Assembly: GCF_012847295.1 (NCBI RefSeq)
Contig: NZ_JABBDY010000002.1
Span: 62,001 to 126,000 of the forward strand
Source of the DNA: Microbacterium sp. MF43
GTDB lineage: Bacteria > Actinomycetota > Actinomycetes > Actinomycetales > Microbacteriaceae
Reading direction: 5' to 3'
DNA length: 64,000 nucleotides
Shown in pieces: positions 48,864-58,470 of the stretch. Below the pieces are notes generated by a model. It did no database searches and was not told the origin of the DNA. It saw only the letters and a program-made list of their open reading frames with translations. Made by a program: the position numbers and the translations under genes. Position 1 is the stretch's first letter; each line of letters starts with the position of its first letter.

Positions 48864-50744
48864 ATGCGATCGATCCGCACCATCTTCGCGGCCGGAACCG
48901 TGACCGCCGCGCTCATCCTGGGGCTGGCCACTCCCGCCGCCGCGTCGCTGACGGCCGCGCCTCTCGCGGCGGCCCCCACTGCTGTGGGAACGGCCACGAC
49001 CCCGGTCGCGACGACATTCCGGCTGCCGCTCGCCGCGAAGTCGTATGCCGTGACGTCGTACTTCGGCCCTCGCTGCATCCCGGTGCAGTACGGCCCGACC
49101 GTGCACCGCGGCGTCGACCTGGGCGCGAAGGGTGGAGCGCCGATCTACGCGATCGCCGCCGGAGTCGTCACCGCCACGGTGCACGGAACCTCGTCGACCG
49201 AGGGGTATGTGAAGGTGCGGCACCTCATCGGCGGCGTGCAGTACACCTCGGTGTACATGCACGTCTGGAACGCGACAACTCGTGTGAAGGTCGGTCAGAC
49301 GGTTACCGCGGGCCAGCACATCAGCGAGGTGGGGAGCAGCGGGGCCTCGTCCGGCAACCACCTTCACCTCGAACTCTGGCAGTCGACCCCGACCGGTTCG
49401 GTCGCGATCGATGCGGCTCGCTTCCTGCAGGCCAAGGGCGTGAACCTGTACACCTCGTCGTACGCGGTGACGGCGAAGCCCACGCCGGCAACATGCACCT
49501 ACTACACCGTCGGCGGGGTGAACCTGCGTACCGGCGCTTCGACGACTTATCCCGCCATCCGACTGCTGCCGCAGGGCACCGCGGTGGTCCACGTGCCGGG
49601 ACTCATCACCTCGGGGTTCATTCCCGTGAAGGTCGGGACGCAGGCGGGGTGGGTGTCGGCTTCCCTCGTGTCGCCCACCAAGCCCGCCGCACCGGCGGCG
49701 ACCGTCACCTACTACGCGAAGGTCGCACTCGCCTTCCGCGCCACCGCCTCCAGCACCGGCGCCGTCCTGCCTTCCATCCCCGCCGGCGCAAAAGTCGGCG
49801 CCATCCAGGCCACCTCCGGCTCGTGGGCCAAGATCACTCACAACGGCACCACCGGCTGGGTCCAGCAGACCGGACTCACCACCACCGCACCCGCACCCGC
49901 ACCCGCACCAGCACCAGCACCAGCACCAGCACCAGCACCAGCACCGACGTACTACGCGAAGGTCGCACTCGCCTTCCGCGCCACCGCCTCCAGCACCGGC
50001 GCCGTCCTGCCCACCATCCCGATCGGTGCGAAAGTCGGCGCCATCCAGGCCACCTCCGGCTCGTGGGCCAAGATCACTCACAACGGCACCACCGGCTGGG
50101 TCCAGCAGACCGGACTCACCACCACCGCACCCGCACCCGCACCAGCACCAGCACCAGCACCAGCACCGACGTACTACGCGAAGGTCGCACTCGCGTTCCG
50201 CGCCACCGCCTCCAGCACCGGCGCCGTCCTGCCCACGATCCCCGCCGGCGCGAAAGTCGGCGCCATCCAGGCGGCCTCCGGCTCGTGGGCCAAGATCACC
50301 TACAACGGCACCATTGGCTGGGTTCAGCAGTCCGGACTCACCACCACGGCACCCGCGCCCGCACCGGCACCGGTCACGACCTACGTGTCGACCGTGGCGC
50401 TGGCGTTCCGCGCCACCGCCTCCAGCACCGGCGCCGTCCTGCCCATCATTCCGGCCGGTACGAACGTCGGCATCATCCAGGCCATCTCCGGGTCGTGGGC
50501 GAAGGTCACCTACAACGGCACGACCGGCTGGGTTCAGCGCGGCGGCATCGTCGTTGCCCCGAGCTACGTGACGACGGCGGCGCTTCACCTTCGGGAGAGC
50601 CCGTCCACCACGGCGTCGAGCATCCTCATCATCGGCTTGGGCGCCGACGTAGGCGTGGTGCTCGAATCGCGCGACGTCTGGCGCAAGGTGAGCTACGCCG
50701 GCAAGACCGGCTGGGTGCACTCCGCCTATCTCGTCAAGCGCTGA
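48864..50744 (+). CDS. Secreted M23 peptidase with six SH3b repeats
   Basis: A 626-residue exported cell-wall hydrolase. A signal peptide (residues 1-27, ending ATPAAA) precedes an M23/LytM domain with zinc ligands His81 and Asp85 (HRGVDLGA) and His166-x-His168 (NHLHLE). Six bacterial SH3-like repeats follow. Repeats 2-5 are almost identical (YYAKVALAFRATASSTGAVL ... WVQQTGLTT) and are joined by Ala-Pro linkers of 10, 7 and 4 units. The domain cleaves peptide cross-links in peptidoglycan, and SH3b repeats bind the wall. The ATG is at 48864. The 165 bp before it hold its promoter region, but I see no clear hexamers. Confidence 0.92.
   Translation: MRSIRTIFAAGTVTAALILGLATPAAASLTAAPLAAAPTAVGTATTPVATTFRLPLAAKSYAVTSYFGPRCIPVQYGPTVHRGVDLGAKGGAPIYAIAAGVVTATVHGTSSTEGYVKVRHLIGGVQYTSVYMHVWNATTRVKVGQTVTAGQHISEVGSSGASSGNHLHLELWQSTPTGSVAIDAARFLQAKGVNLYTSSYAVTAKPTPATCTYYTVGGVNLRTGASTTYPAIRLLPQGTAVVHVPGLITSGFIPVKVGTQAGWVSASLVSPTKPAAPAATVTYYAKVALAFRATASSTGAVLPSIPAGAKVGAIQATSGSWAKITHNGTTGWVQQTGLTTTAPAPAPAPAPAPAPAPAPAPTYYAKVALAFRATASSTGAVLPTIPIGAKVGAIQATSGSWAKITHNGTTGWVQQTGLTTTAPAPAPAPAPAPAPTYYAKVALAFRATASSTGAVLPTIPAGAKVGAIQAASGSWAKITYNGTIGWVQQSGLTTTAPAPAPAPVTTYVSTVALAFRATASSTGAVLPIIPAGTNVGIIQAISGSWAKVTYNGTTGWVQRGGIVVAPSYVTTAALHLRESPSTTASSILIIGLGADVGVVLESRDVWRKVSYAGKTGWVHSAYLVKR
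49710..50570 (+). repeat. In-gene tandem duplications encoding SH3b repeats
   Basis: Four copies of a roughly 200-bp unit (from about 49711, 49951, 50173 and 50382). The first three are nearly identical in DNA over more than 100 bp. They are separated by GCACCA/GCACCC hexamer runs of different length (10, 7 and 4 units). This indicates recent in-frame duplication and slippage. Confidence 0.85.
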
Positions 50745-50762
50745 CGCGTCGGGACGCGCCGA

Positions 50763-51131
50763 TCAGGCGACCTGGATCGTCCAGATCACCTGCATGCGCC
50801 ACACCATGACCGCGACCGCGAGAGCGGCGACGCCCATGATGACGGTGCTCCACCGACTGCGTTCGAGGAGGGCCCAGCCGACGCCCGCGATGGGCAGGAG
50901 CGCCGCGGAGACCAGGTAGACCCAGAACTCGAGCACGCTCCCCGTCGGCGGATTGCCCGCGAACGGCGCGACGACGGCGACGACGATCTGGGCGATCAGC
51001 AAGAGCTCGAGCAGCGCGAGCGAGCCCACGGTCAGGTCACTCGGGCGCCGGCCCGCGAGACCAGCCACGATGCACAGCACTCCTGCGGCGACGGCGACGG
51101 CCATTTCGACGATCGTGAACCACAGGATCAT
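50763..51131 (-). CDS. Four-helix membrane protein coupled to truB
   Basis: A 122-residue integral membrane protein with four helices (VEMAVAVAAGVLCIVAGLAG, LLELLLIAQIVVAVVAPF, WVYLVSAALLPIAGVGWALL and VIMGVAALAVAVMVW). Its ATG overlaps the truB stop by 4 nt. I do not recognise the family. Confidence 0.75.
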   Translation of the reverse strand: MILWFTIVEMAVAVAAGVLCIVAGLAGRRPSDLTVGSLALLELLLIAQIVVAVVAPFAGNPPTGSVLEFWVYLVSAALLPIAGVGWALLERSRWSTVIMGVAALAVAVMVWRMQVIWTIQVA

Positions 51132-52012
51132 CGTGCCTCCTCGGGCATGTTCATCACGCTCTTGATATCGGTGCCGCGGGCGCCCACCACGCCGACCAGC
51201 GACCCGTCCGGGTCGATCGCCGCCGCCGGATCCGCCGGAAGCCGCGACGCCGCGCCGGTCAGCCGCTTGCCGTGGCGGAGATCGCGCGCCTCCTCGGTCG
51301 TGACATCGACGCGCCCGAGCACTGCGGCGGCGACGTCTGCGGGCGATCGGAGCGGGCGATCCGCGATCTCGTCCGCGCCGACGGCATCCACGAGGTCGAA
51401 CGGGCCGATCCGGGTCCGTCGCAGCGCCGTGAGATGGCCGCCCACGCCGAGTGCGGCGCCCACGTCGCGAGCGAGCGAGCGGATGTACGTGCCACTCGAG
51501 CAATCGACGACGACGTCCAGATCGACGACGCCACCGGCACGCCGCTCGGCAACGACGTCGAACCGGGAGACCGTCACCTCGCGGGCTTTCAGGCGCACCT
51601 CCTGACCGGCCCGCGCCAGATCGTACGCCCGCCGCCCTTCCACCTTGATGGCCGAGAACGTGCTCGGCACCTGCGAGATCCGCCCGGTGAGCGATCCGAT
51701 CGCGGCATCGATCGCGTCGGAGGTGAGAGCCGAGGCATCCGTGGTCGAGATCGTCTCGCCGTCCGCGTCGTCGGTGTCTGTCGCAACGCCCAGCCGAACG
51801 GTCGCCTCGTAGGTCTTGTCGAGGCCCACGATGAAGGTGAGCAGGCGGGTGGCTCCCTCGACTCCGAGGAGCAGGAGTCCGGTGGCCATCGGATCCAGTG
51901 TGCCGGCATGCCCGATCTTGCGGGTGCCGAGCGCGCGACGGGCGCGCGCGACGACGTCGTGGGAGGTCATCCCGCCGGGCTTGTCGACGAGAAGGATGCC
52001 GGACGCCGCCAT
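51128..52012 (-). CDS. truB: tRNA pseudouridine(55) synthase
   Basis: A 294-residue TruB with catalytic Asp40 in KIGHAGTLDPMATGLLLLGV, then DKTYEATVRLG and VDCSSGTYIRSLARDVG. It makes pseudouridine 55 in the T arm of tRNAs. The ATG at 52012 shares one base with the stop of the upstream kinase gene (TGATG). It is fourth in the dispersed nusA-infB-rbfA-truB-ribF series. Confidence 0.95.
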   Translation of the reverse strand: MAASGILLVDKPGGMTSHDVVARARRALGTRKIGHAGTLDPMATGLLLLGVEGATRLLTFIVGLDKTYEATVRLGVATDTDDADGETISTTDASALTSDAIDAAIGSLTGRISQVPSTFSAIKVEGRRAYDLARAGQEVRLKAREVTVSRFDVVAERRAGGVVDLDVVVDCSSGTYIRSLARDVGAALGVGGHLTALRRTRIGPFDLVDAVGADEIADRPLRSPADVAAAVLGRVDVTTEEARDLRHGKRLTGAASRLPADPAAAIDPDGSLVGVVGARGTDIKSVMNMPEEAR

Positions 52013-52698
52013 CAGCAGAAGTCCCGGTACACGCGGCGGGGGTGGGCGAGGTCGCTGTTGTCGACGATGGCGGATGCCGCGAGTTCGGGCTGCGCCGCGC
52101 GCCGATAGATCTCCTGCCCCTCGCGGTAGCGGGCGTTCGACGGCGCCGCCGGGTCGGGATCGCTGCCATCGCGGATGGCCATGCGTGCGCACGCCACTTC
52201 GTCGGGGACATCCAGCCACACCGACCAGTGCCAGAGATCCCGCAGCTCGGGCCGGTGGAGGAAGATGCCGTCGACGACGAGAACGGCGTCGCGGGGCGCC
52301 GTCACCCACTGCGCCTCGATCGGCGCGTCGCGTGCCACGTCGAAGGCCGCGAGCTGGAATCCGGTCGCACCGGACGTCTGCGCTCCCTCGCGGAACGGGT
52401 CGATCAGCACCCTCCGGAACGTCGGGTAGTCGAACGAGTCGAGATAGAAGCCCTCGGGGCTCCGACGCCCGCGCGCGTACCGCTCCGATCGCGGGCGGTG
52501 GAACCCGTCGATGCTCGCGCGGTACACCGCGGAGCCCGCCTCGGCGAAGACCTCTGCGAGTCCGTCGGCGAACGTGGACTTTCCCGCGCCGTCGACTCCA
52601 TCCACCGCCACGATCACACGCCCGCCTGGGTACTGATGACGCACCTCGTCACGCAGCTCGCGCCACAGAGTCGTCGCGGGCGTGATCGGCAGACGCAT
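52012..52698 (-). CDS. Uridine-kinase-like P-loop NTPase
   Basis: A 228-residue nucleoside-kinase-fold protein: Walker A VDGVDGAGKST (residues 33-43), substrate loop SIDGFHRPRSERY, VVDGIFLHRPEL and a lid with Arg (ARMAIRDG). It resembles uridine kinase or phosphoribulokinase-like enzymes. The substrate is unproven. The ATG at 52698 is 6 nt after a TAGGCT box. Confidence 0.82.
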   Translation of the reverse strand: MRLPITPATTLWRELRDEVRHQYPGGRVIVAVDGVDGAGKSTFADGLAEVFAEAGSAVYRASIDGFHRPRSERYARGRRSPEGFYLDSFDYPTFRRVLIDPFREGAQTSGATGFQLAAFDVARDAPIEAQWVTAPRDAVLVVDGIFLHRPELRDLWHWSVWLDVPDEVACARMAIRDGSDPDPAAPSNARYREGQEIYRRAAQPELAASAIVDNSDLAHPRRVYRDFC

Positions 52699-52704
52699 GC
52701 CTCC

Positions 52705-52710
52705 AGCCTA
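52705..52710 (-). promoter_or_regulatory. -10 hexamer TAGGCT, leaderless promoter for the kinase-truB unit
   Basis: TAGGCT ends 6 nt before the ATG at 52698. The mutY promoter lies about 30 nt away in the opposite direction. Confidence 0.55.
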
Positions 52711-52741
52711 CGGCCGCACGGGTTCCGTCCCGAGCGGCGCC

Positions 52742-52747
52742 TAGGCT
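52742..52747 (+). promoter_or_regulatory. -10 hexamer TAGGCT, leaderless promoter for mutY
   Basis: TAGGCT ends 7 nt before the ATG at 52755. Confidence 0.55.
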
Positions 52748-52754
52748 GATGCGC

Positions 52755-53621
52755 ATGCCGGATCTCGCGACGCCCCTCATCGCGTGGTACCGCCACAACG
52801 CCCGTGATCTGCCGTGGCGGCGACCCGGCTTCGGGGCCTGGGGCACCCTGGTCAGCGAGTTCATGCTGCAGCAGACCCCGGTGAACCGGGTGATCCCGCA
52901 CCTGCACGCCTGGCTCGAGCGGTGGCCCACGCCCCCGTCGCTCGCGGCCGATGCCCCGGCCGAGGCGGTGCGGCAGTGGGCGAACCTCGGCTATCCGCGT
53001 CGCGCGCTGTGGCTGCATCGGGCGGCGGCGGAGATCCGCGATCGCCACGGCGGTGCGGTGCCCCGCGACGTCGACGCCCTCCTCGCGCTGACCGGAATCG
53101 GCGACTACACGGCGCGTGCGGTGGCCGTCTTCGCCTACGGCGACCGGCACCCGGTCGTCGACACGAACACCCGACGGGTGCTCGCGCGTGCGGTCGAGGG
53201 GCGCGCGCAGCCGGGCGCGCCGGCGCGGCGCGACCTCGCCGCGATGGACGCGATCCTTCCCGAAGACGACGCGGCGGCCGCGGTCATGAACGCCGCCACG
53301 ATGGAACTCGGCGCGACCGTCTGCACGGCGCGCGCACCCAGATGCGATCTGTGTCCGGTGGCCGATCGATGCGCCTGGCGTGCCGCCGGGTATCCCGACA
53401 CGGGTGACGACAGACGTCGCCAGGCGCGTTATGAGGGCAGCGATCGGCAGGCGCGCGGCGCGGTGCTGAAGGCGTTGCGGGATGCCTCGGCACACGCCGT
53501 GCCGCTGACCAATATCGCGCCCGACTGGCCGGATCCGCGTCAGCGGGATCGGGCGATCGACTCGCTCATCGCGGACGGGCTGGCCGAGGCATCCGATGGA
53601 TTCCTCCGCCTGCCCGGCTGA
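52755..53621 (+). CDS. mutY: A/G-specific adenine glycosylase
   Basis: A 288-residue HhH-GPD DNA glycosylase that removes adenine opposite 8-oxoguanine. Catalytic Glu35 is in SEFMLQQT, the hairpin LTGIGDYTARAV spans 112-123, and Asp136 is in PVVDTN. The 4Fe-4S cluster has Cys190, 197, 200 and 206 (C-x6-C-x2-C-x5-C). The C-terminal 75 residues look like a winged helix and not like the NUDIX-type domain of E. coli MutY, so 8-oxoG recognition must differ. This form is usual in actinobacteria. Confidence 0.92.
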   Translation: MPDLATPLIAWYRHNARDLPWRRPGFGAWGTLVSEFMLQQTPVNRVIPHLHAWLERWPTPPSLAADAPAEAVRQWANLGYPRRALWLHRAAAEIRDRHGGAVPRDVDALLALTGIGDYTARAVAVFAYGDRHPVVDTNTRRVLARAVEGRAQPGAPARRDLAAMDAILPEDDAAAAVMNAATMELGATVCTARAPRCDLCPVADRCAWRAAGYPDTGDDRRRQARYEGSDRQARGAVLKALRDASAHAVPLTNIAPDWPDPRQRDRAIDSLIADGLAEASDGFLRLPG

Positions 53622-53624
53622 CGA

Positions 53625-54065
53625 TCAGACGTCGTCCTCGTCCTCATCCTCACGAGGCTTGAGGTAGGGGTCGGGATCGCCCGCGTACGTGGCCGAGGAG
53701 GCGAGGCCGGCGACCGCCTGGTCGCGCTCGCGCGCCTCGCGGAGCAGGTCGGCGATGTGGTCGGCGTTCTCGGGGATGGCATCGGGGATGAACTCGAGCG
53801 ACGGCGTGAGGCGCACGTTGAGGTGCTTGCCGACCTCGGAGCGGAGCATCCCGGTCGCCGAGCGGAGAGCGGCAGCGGACGCCTCGCGCTCCTCCGCGGT
53901 GCCGAGCACCGTGTAGAACACCGACGCGTGCTGCAGGTCGCCCGTCACGCGCACGTCGGTGATGGTGACGAAGCCCAATCGGGGATCGCGCAGCCCCTTC
54001 TCGAGCCGCTCGGCGAGGATCACGCGGATGCGGTCGCCCAGCCGTGCCTGACGTTCGCCGGCCAT
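53625..54065 (-). CDS. rbfA: Ribosome-binding factor A
   Basis: A 146-residue RbfA with the KH-type core (LGDRIRVILAERLEKGLRDPRLGFVTITDVRVTGD and HLNVRLTPSLEFIPD). It helps mature the 5' end of 16S rRNA and 30S subunits in the cold. The tail is acidic. The ATG at 54065 has AAAGGA 6 nt upstream. It follows infB after a 70-bp gap with a strong hairpin. Confidence 0.95.
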   Translation of the reverse strand: MAGERQARLGDRIRVILAERLEKGLRDPRLGFVTITDVRVTGDLQHASVFYTVLGTAEEREASAAALRSATGMLRSEVGKHLNVRLTPSLEFIPDAIPENADHIADLLREARERDQAVAGLASSATYAGDPDPYLKPREDEDEDDV

Positions 54066-54082
54066 GTCCGTTCCTTTCAACA

Positions 54083-54127
54083 GGTGAGGGGCGCCCGCTG
54101 CTGTTCAGCACCGTGGCGCCCCTCACC
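54083..54127 (-). terminator. Hairpin between infB and rbfA
   Basis: 13-bp perfect stem GGTGAGGGGCGCC/GGCGCCCCTCACC whose loop contains a second TGCTG-TT-CAGCA hairpin. It lies just after the infB stop and 18 nt before the rbfA start, so it may reduce read-through or protect the infB 3' end. Confidence 0.7.
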
Positions 54128-54135
54128 GCTTGCGA

Positions 54136-56910
54136 TCAGCCGCGAGGCTTCTCGACCAGCTCGGTGGTCTCGATCTCGTCGCCGATCTGGATGTCGTTGT
54201 ACTTGCCGAGGCCGATACCCGCCTCGAAGTCCGTACGGACCTCGGTGACGTCGTCCTTGAAGCGGCGCAGCGACTCGATGGCCAGGCCATCGGCGATGAC
54301 GACGCCGTCGCGGATGACGCGCGCCTTGGCGTTTCGGGTGATCGTGCCCGAGCGGACGATGACACCCGCGATGTTGCCGAACTTCGAGGAGCGGAACACC
54401 TCGCGGATCTCGGCCACACCCGACTGGACCTCTTCGTACTCCGGCTTGAGCAGGCCCTTGAGCGACTGCTCGACGTCGTCGATCGCGTTGTAGATGACCG
54501 AGTAGAACCGGACGTCCACGCCTTCGCGCGAGGCGCGCTCGCGCGCCTTGGTGTCGGGGCGGACGTTGAAGCCGATCACGATCGCGTTGTCGATCGTGGC
54601 CAGGTTGATGTCGGACTCGGTGATCGCACCCACACCGCGGTGGATGATCCGCAGCTGCACGGACTCGTCGACCTCGATCTTGAGGAGCGACTCCTCGAGC
54701 GCCTCGACGGCACCCGAGACGTCACCCTTGATGATGAGGTTGAGCGACTCGACCTTGCCCTCTTCGAGAGCGCGGGTGAAGTCCTCGAGCGAGATGCGCT
54801 TGCGGGCCTTCGCCAGCTGGGCGTTGCGCTCGGCGGCCTCGCGCTTCTCGGCGATCTGGCGGGCCGTACGGTCCTCCTCGGTCACGATGAACGTGTCGCC
54901 GGCACGCGGCACCGAGTTCAGACCCTGCACCTGCACCGGACGCGAGGGGTAGGCCTCCTCGACCGGCTCGCCGTTCTCGTCGATCATGGCGCGCACGCGG
55001 CCGTAGGCCGTGCCCGCCACGATCGCGTCGCCGACGCGGAGCGTTCCGGACTGGATGAGCACCGTCGCCACCGAACCCCGGCCCTTGTCGAGCTTCGCCT
55101 CGATCGCGACACCGCGGGCGTCCTTGTTCGGGTTGGCCGTGAGGTCGAGACCGGCGTCCGCTGTGAGCAGCACCGCGTCGAGGAGCTCCTGGATGCCGGT
55201 GTTCTGGCGTGCAGAGACGTCGACGAACATGACCTCGCCGCCGTACTCCTCGGCCACCAGCCCGTACTCGGTGAGCTGCTGGCGCACCTTGGCCGGGTTC
55301 GCCTCGGGCTTGTCGACCTTGTTGACCGCCACGACGATCGGCACGTTCGCCGCCTGCGCGTGGTTCAACGCTTCCACCGTCTGCGGCATGATGCCGTCGT
55401 CGGCCGCGACCACGAGGATCGCGATGTCGGTGACCTGGGCACCACGTGCACGCATGGCGGTGAACGCCTCGTGACCCGGGGTGTCGATGAACGTGATGGC
55501 GCGCTCGATGCCGTCGTGCTCGGTCCACACCTGGTACGCGCCGATGTGCTGCGTGATGCCGCCGGCCTCGCCCGCGACCACGTTGGTCTGTCGGATGGCG
55601 TCCAGCAGTCGGGTCTTACCGTGGTCGACGTGACCCATGACGGTCACGACCGGCGGACGGATCTCGAGGTCTTCCTCGTTCTCCGCCTCGAGCTCGGCCT
55701 CGAGGTCGAGACCGAAGCCCTCGAGGAGCTCCTTGTCCTCGTCCTCGGGCGAGACCATCTGGATCTTGTAGCCCAGCTCGGCGCCGAGCACCTCGAACGT
55801 CGCTTCGTCGAGCGACTCGGTGGCCGTGGCCATCTCGCCCAGGTTGAAGAGGATCGTCACCAGCGTGCCGGGCTGGACGGTGTAGCCGTTCAGCGCCTCG
55901 AGCTTGTCGGCGAAGTCGGCGATCGACGCACCGCGACGCAGGCGGATGATCTCGCCGTTGCCCTTCTGGACGTTGACGCCGCCGACGACCGGAGCCGACC
56001 GCATCTCGAATTCCTGCCGCTTCGCGCGACGCGACTTGCGCTGCTTGGACTTGCCGCCGCCCTTGCCGAAAGCACCTGCGGTACCACCGCCGGGACCGCG
56101 GCCACGGCCGCCGCCTCCACCGGGACGACCCGCGAAGCCACCGGGAGCACCCGTGCCGGGTGCGCCGGGACGCTGGAAGCCGCCACCACCGCCGCCGGGA
56201 CGGCCGGGGCCGCCGGGACGCTGCTGGAAGGGCGCGCCAGGACGACCGCCGCCGCCGGGACGACCCGCACCACCGGGGCGCGGGGCACCGGGACGGGGCG
56301 CGCCGGGTCGGGGAGCCTGCGGACGCGGGATGTTGCCGGGGGTGGGACGCTGTCCCATGCCCTGCGCAGATGCGAAGGGATTATTGCCGGGTCGCGGGCC
56401 GGCTGGGCGCTGTCCCATGCCCTGCGCCGACGCGAACGGGTTGTTGCCGGGACGGGCGGCGCCGCCGGGGCGCGGAGCACCGGGGGTGGGGCCGCCGGGC
56501 TTGGGCCCGGAGGTCGCCGGAGCGGAAGTCTCGGCAGCGGGGGCAGCGGGAGCGGCGGGAGCGGCCGGAGCCTTCGCCGCGGCAGGCGCGGGGGCGGGTG
56601 CCGCAGCGGCCGGAGTCGCAGCGGCGGCGGGAGCGGCCGGAGCGGCGGGGGCCGCGGCCGGAGCGGCGGGTCGGGCCGGTCCGGGGCGAGCAGCGGGGCG
56701 CGCGGGGGCGGCCGGCTTCGCGTCAGCGGCCGGCTTGGCGGTCCCGTCGGCCTCGAGGGCGGCGCGCAGCTTTCGAGCGACGGGCGGCTCGATGGTCGAC
56801 GACGGGCTCTTCACGAACTCGCCGAGTTCCTTGAGCTTCGCAAGGGCAACCTTGCTGTCGACGCCGAGCTCGGACGCGATCTCGTGCACGCGGGGTTTGG
56901 CGTTTGCCAC
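54136..56910 (-). CDS. infB: Translation initiation factor IF-2
   Basis: A 924-residue IF-2. The N-terminal IF2-N domain ([22 protein letters not shown]) is followed by a 250-residue Ala/Pro/Gly-rich linker that includes two copies of [18 protein letters not shown]. The GTPase domain has G1 [13 protein letters not shown]3 DTPGHEAF and G4 NKVDKPEA, then domains II-IV. It brings fMet-tRNA to the 30S subunit. The ATG is at 56910. Confidence 0.97.
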   Translation of the reverse strand: MANAKPRVHEIASELGVDSKVALAKLKELGEFVKSPSSTIEPPVARKLRAALEADGTAKPAADAKPAAPARPAARPGPARPAAPAAAPAAPAAPAAAATPAAAAPAPAPAAAKAPAAPAAPAAPAAETSAPATSGPKPGGPTPGAPRPGGAARPGNNPFASAQGMGQRPAGPRPGNNPFASAQGMGQRPTPGNIPRPQAPRPGAPRPGAPRPGGAGRPGGGGRPGAPFQQRPGGPGRPGGGGGGFQRPGAPGTGAPGGFAGRPGGGGGRGRGPGGGTAGAFGKGGGKSKQRKSRRAKRQEFEMRSAPVVGGVNVQKGNGEIIRLRRGASIADFADKLEALNGYTVQPGTLVTILFNLGEMATATESLDEATFEVLGAELGYKIQMVSPEDEDKELLEGFGLDLEAELEAENEEDLEIRPPVVTVMGHVDHGKTRLLDAIRQTNVVAGEAGGITQHIGAYQVWTEHDGIERAITFIDTPGHEAFTAMRARGAQVTDIAILVVAADDGIMPQTVEALNHAQAANVPIVVAVNKVDKPEANPAKVRQQLTEYGLVAEEYGGEVMFVDVSARQNTGIQELLDAVLLTADAGLDLTANPNKDARGVAIEAKLDKGRGSVATVLIQSGTLRVGDAIVAGTAYGRVRAMIDENGEPVEEAYPSRPVQVQGLNSVPRAGDTFIVTEEDRTARQIAEKREAAERNAQLAKARKRISLEDFTRALEEGKVESLNLIIKGDVSGAVEALEESLLKIEVDESVQLRIIHRGVGAITESDINLATIDNAIVIGFNVRPDTKARERASREGVDVRFYSVIYNAIDDVEQSLKGLLKPEYEEVQSGVAEIREVFRSSKFGNIAGVIVRSGTITRNAKARVIRDGVVIADGLAIESLRRFKDDVTEVRTDFEAGIGLGKYNDIQIGDEIETTELVEKPRG

Positions 56911-57003
56911 AATTCTCCTGTCTGGGGTCTACCCAGACAGGGCAGACCACACTATTGGCGGACGGGTCTCATTTCGAGCCGTTCACTTTGATTCCATAGC
57001 CGT

Positions 57004-57255
57004 TCAGCCTTTTCGCTGGATGTGCTCTTCGATGGTCTGCGTGTCAAGCGGGCCCGACACGCGCAATGCCCGCACGAACGCGCGACGCCGCAGTGCGGCA
57101 TCCACGCATTCACGCGTCTCATGCACCCACGCGCCTCGTCCCGGCATCGACGCTCGCTCGTCGGGGACGAGAACGGAATCGATGGAGACCACCCTCAGAA
57201 GGGCGGACCGGGGAGCACGCGCGCGGCATCCGACGCACGTTCGTACGGCTTCCAT
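57004..57255 (-). CDS. ylxR: YlxR-family (DUF448) RNA-binding protein
   Basis: An 83-residue protein with the family motifs RTCVGCRARAPRSALLRVV and MPGRGAWVHETRECVDAALRRRA. It is the conserved small gene between nusA and infB. YlxR has been reported as a regulator or RNase P partner in Bacillus. The ATG at 57255 has GGAGGTG upstream. Confidence 0.9.
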   Translation of the reverse strand: MEAVRTCVGCRARAPRSALLRVVSIDSVLVPDERASMPGRGAWVHETRECVDAALRRRAFVRALRVSGPLDTQTIEEHIQRKG

Positions 57256-57325
57256 GTTACACCTCCGCGCTGGGTGGCCGCCGCGCCCTCCGGCTTCAAG
57301 ACCGCAGACCGACCGGCGAGCGGCG

Positions 57326-58312
57326 TCAGGACTCGAGGATGCTGTCGGGCTGGATGTCGATCTTCGCGCCGGTGAGCTTGGCGGCCAGACGGGCGTTCTG
57401 GCCTTCCTTGCCGATGGCGAGCGAAAGCTGGTAGTCGGGCACGAGCGCGCGCACGGCCTTGCTCGAGGCATCCAGGATGAAGCTGGACGTCACCTTCGAG
57501 GGAGAGAGCGCGTTCGCGACGAACTTCGCGAGTTCGGGGTCGTAGTCGACGATGTCGATCTTCTCGCCGCCGAGCTCCTCGGTGACGGCACGGACTCGGC
57601 GGCCGAGCTCGCCGATGCACGCGCCCTTCGCGTTGATGGTCGGGTCGTTCGCCTTGACGGCGATCTTGCTGCGGTGGCCGGCCTCGCGTGCGAGCGAGAC
57701 GATCTCGACCAGGCCGCTGGCGATCTCGGGCACCTCGAGGGCGAAGAGCTTGCGGACCAGTCCGGGATGCGTTCGCGACACGGTGATCTGCGGGCCCTTG
57801 GTGCCCTTCGAGACCGAGGTCACGTAGACGCGAAGCCGCGACCCGTGGGGGTACTCCTCCCCTGCCACCTGCTCCTCGGGTGGAAGGATCGCCTCGACCG
57901 TGCCGAGGTCGACGTGAACCATGCGGGGATTGGGGCCCTGCTGAACGACGCCCGCGACGATGTCACCTTCCTTGCCGCGGAACTCGCCGAGCACTGCATC
58001 GTCGGCGATGTCCCGGAGCCTCTGGCTGATGACCTGCTTGGCGGCGAACGCGGCGATGCGGCCGAAGTCCTCGGGCGTGCTCTCCTCCTCACCGATGACC
58101 GCGCCCTCGTCATCGAGAACGGGCACGAAGACGGCGACATGACCGGTCTTGCGGTCGAGTTCGGCACGCGCGCCGGCGGGCAGTTCGCCAGTGGGAGAGG
58201 TGTGCTTGGCATACGCCGTCAGGATCGCCTGCTCGATGATCCTGACGAGTTCGTCGAAGGGAATCTCCTTCTCACGCTCGACGGTCCGCAGCAATCCGAG
58301 ATCGATGTCCAC
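57326..58312 (-). CDS. nusA: Transcription termination/antitermination factor NusA
   Basis: A 328-residue NusA: an N-terminal RNA-polymerase-binding domain, an S1 domain (VVQQGPNPRMVHVDLGTVEAILP) and two KH domains (GHRSKIAVKANDPTINAKGACIG and LSLAIGKEGQNARLAAKLTG). The Proteobacterial C-terminal acidic repeats are absent, as usual here. The GTG at 58312 has GGAGG 5 nt upstream. rimP, which normally precedes nusA, is not present. A divergent symporter gene lies there instead. Confidence 0.96.
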   Translation of the reverse strand: MDIDLGLLRTVEREKEIPFDELVRIIEQAILTAYAKHTSPTGELPAGARAELDRKTGHVAVFVPVLDDEGAVIGEEESTPEDFGRIAAFAAKQVISQRLRDIADDAVLGEFRGKEGDIVAGVVQQGPNPRMVHVDLGTVEAILPPEEQVAGEEYPHGSRLRVYVTSVSKGTKGPQITVSRTHPGLVRKLFALEVPEIASGLVEIVSLAREAGHRSKIAVKANDPTINAKGACIGELGRRVRAVTEELGGEKIDIVDYDPELAKFVANALSPSKVTSSFILDASSKAVRALVPDYQLSLAIGKEGQNARLAAKLTGAKIDIQPDSILES

Positions 58313-58464
58313 TCTGGCCTCCGTATTCAGCTCTCACCGACGCGCAACCAGCCGCCGGAACCCTCTAACGTTACCGGATGCCGCGGCCGGCGACGCTGGG
58401 AAGTGTCCGCCCCGGGGTCGCGGATCACCCGAAGAGGATGGCGTCGCCGGATGAAGGCCGCCGC

Positions 58465-58470
58465 CATACT
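58465..58470 (+). promoter_or_regulatory. -10 hexamer CATACT, leaderless promoter for the AGCS symporter
   Basis: CATACT ends 6 nt before the GTG at 58477. It deviates from TANNNT at the first base but has the same geometry as other leaderless starts here. Confidence 0.4.

Noticed and set aside
49710-50570. Regularly spaced repeats considered as a CRISPR array
   Set aside because: The repeats are about 200 bp, in frame, and encode SH3b domains. There are no short repeats with unique spacers and no cas genes.
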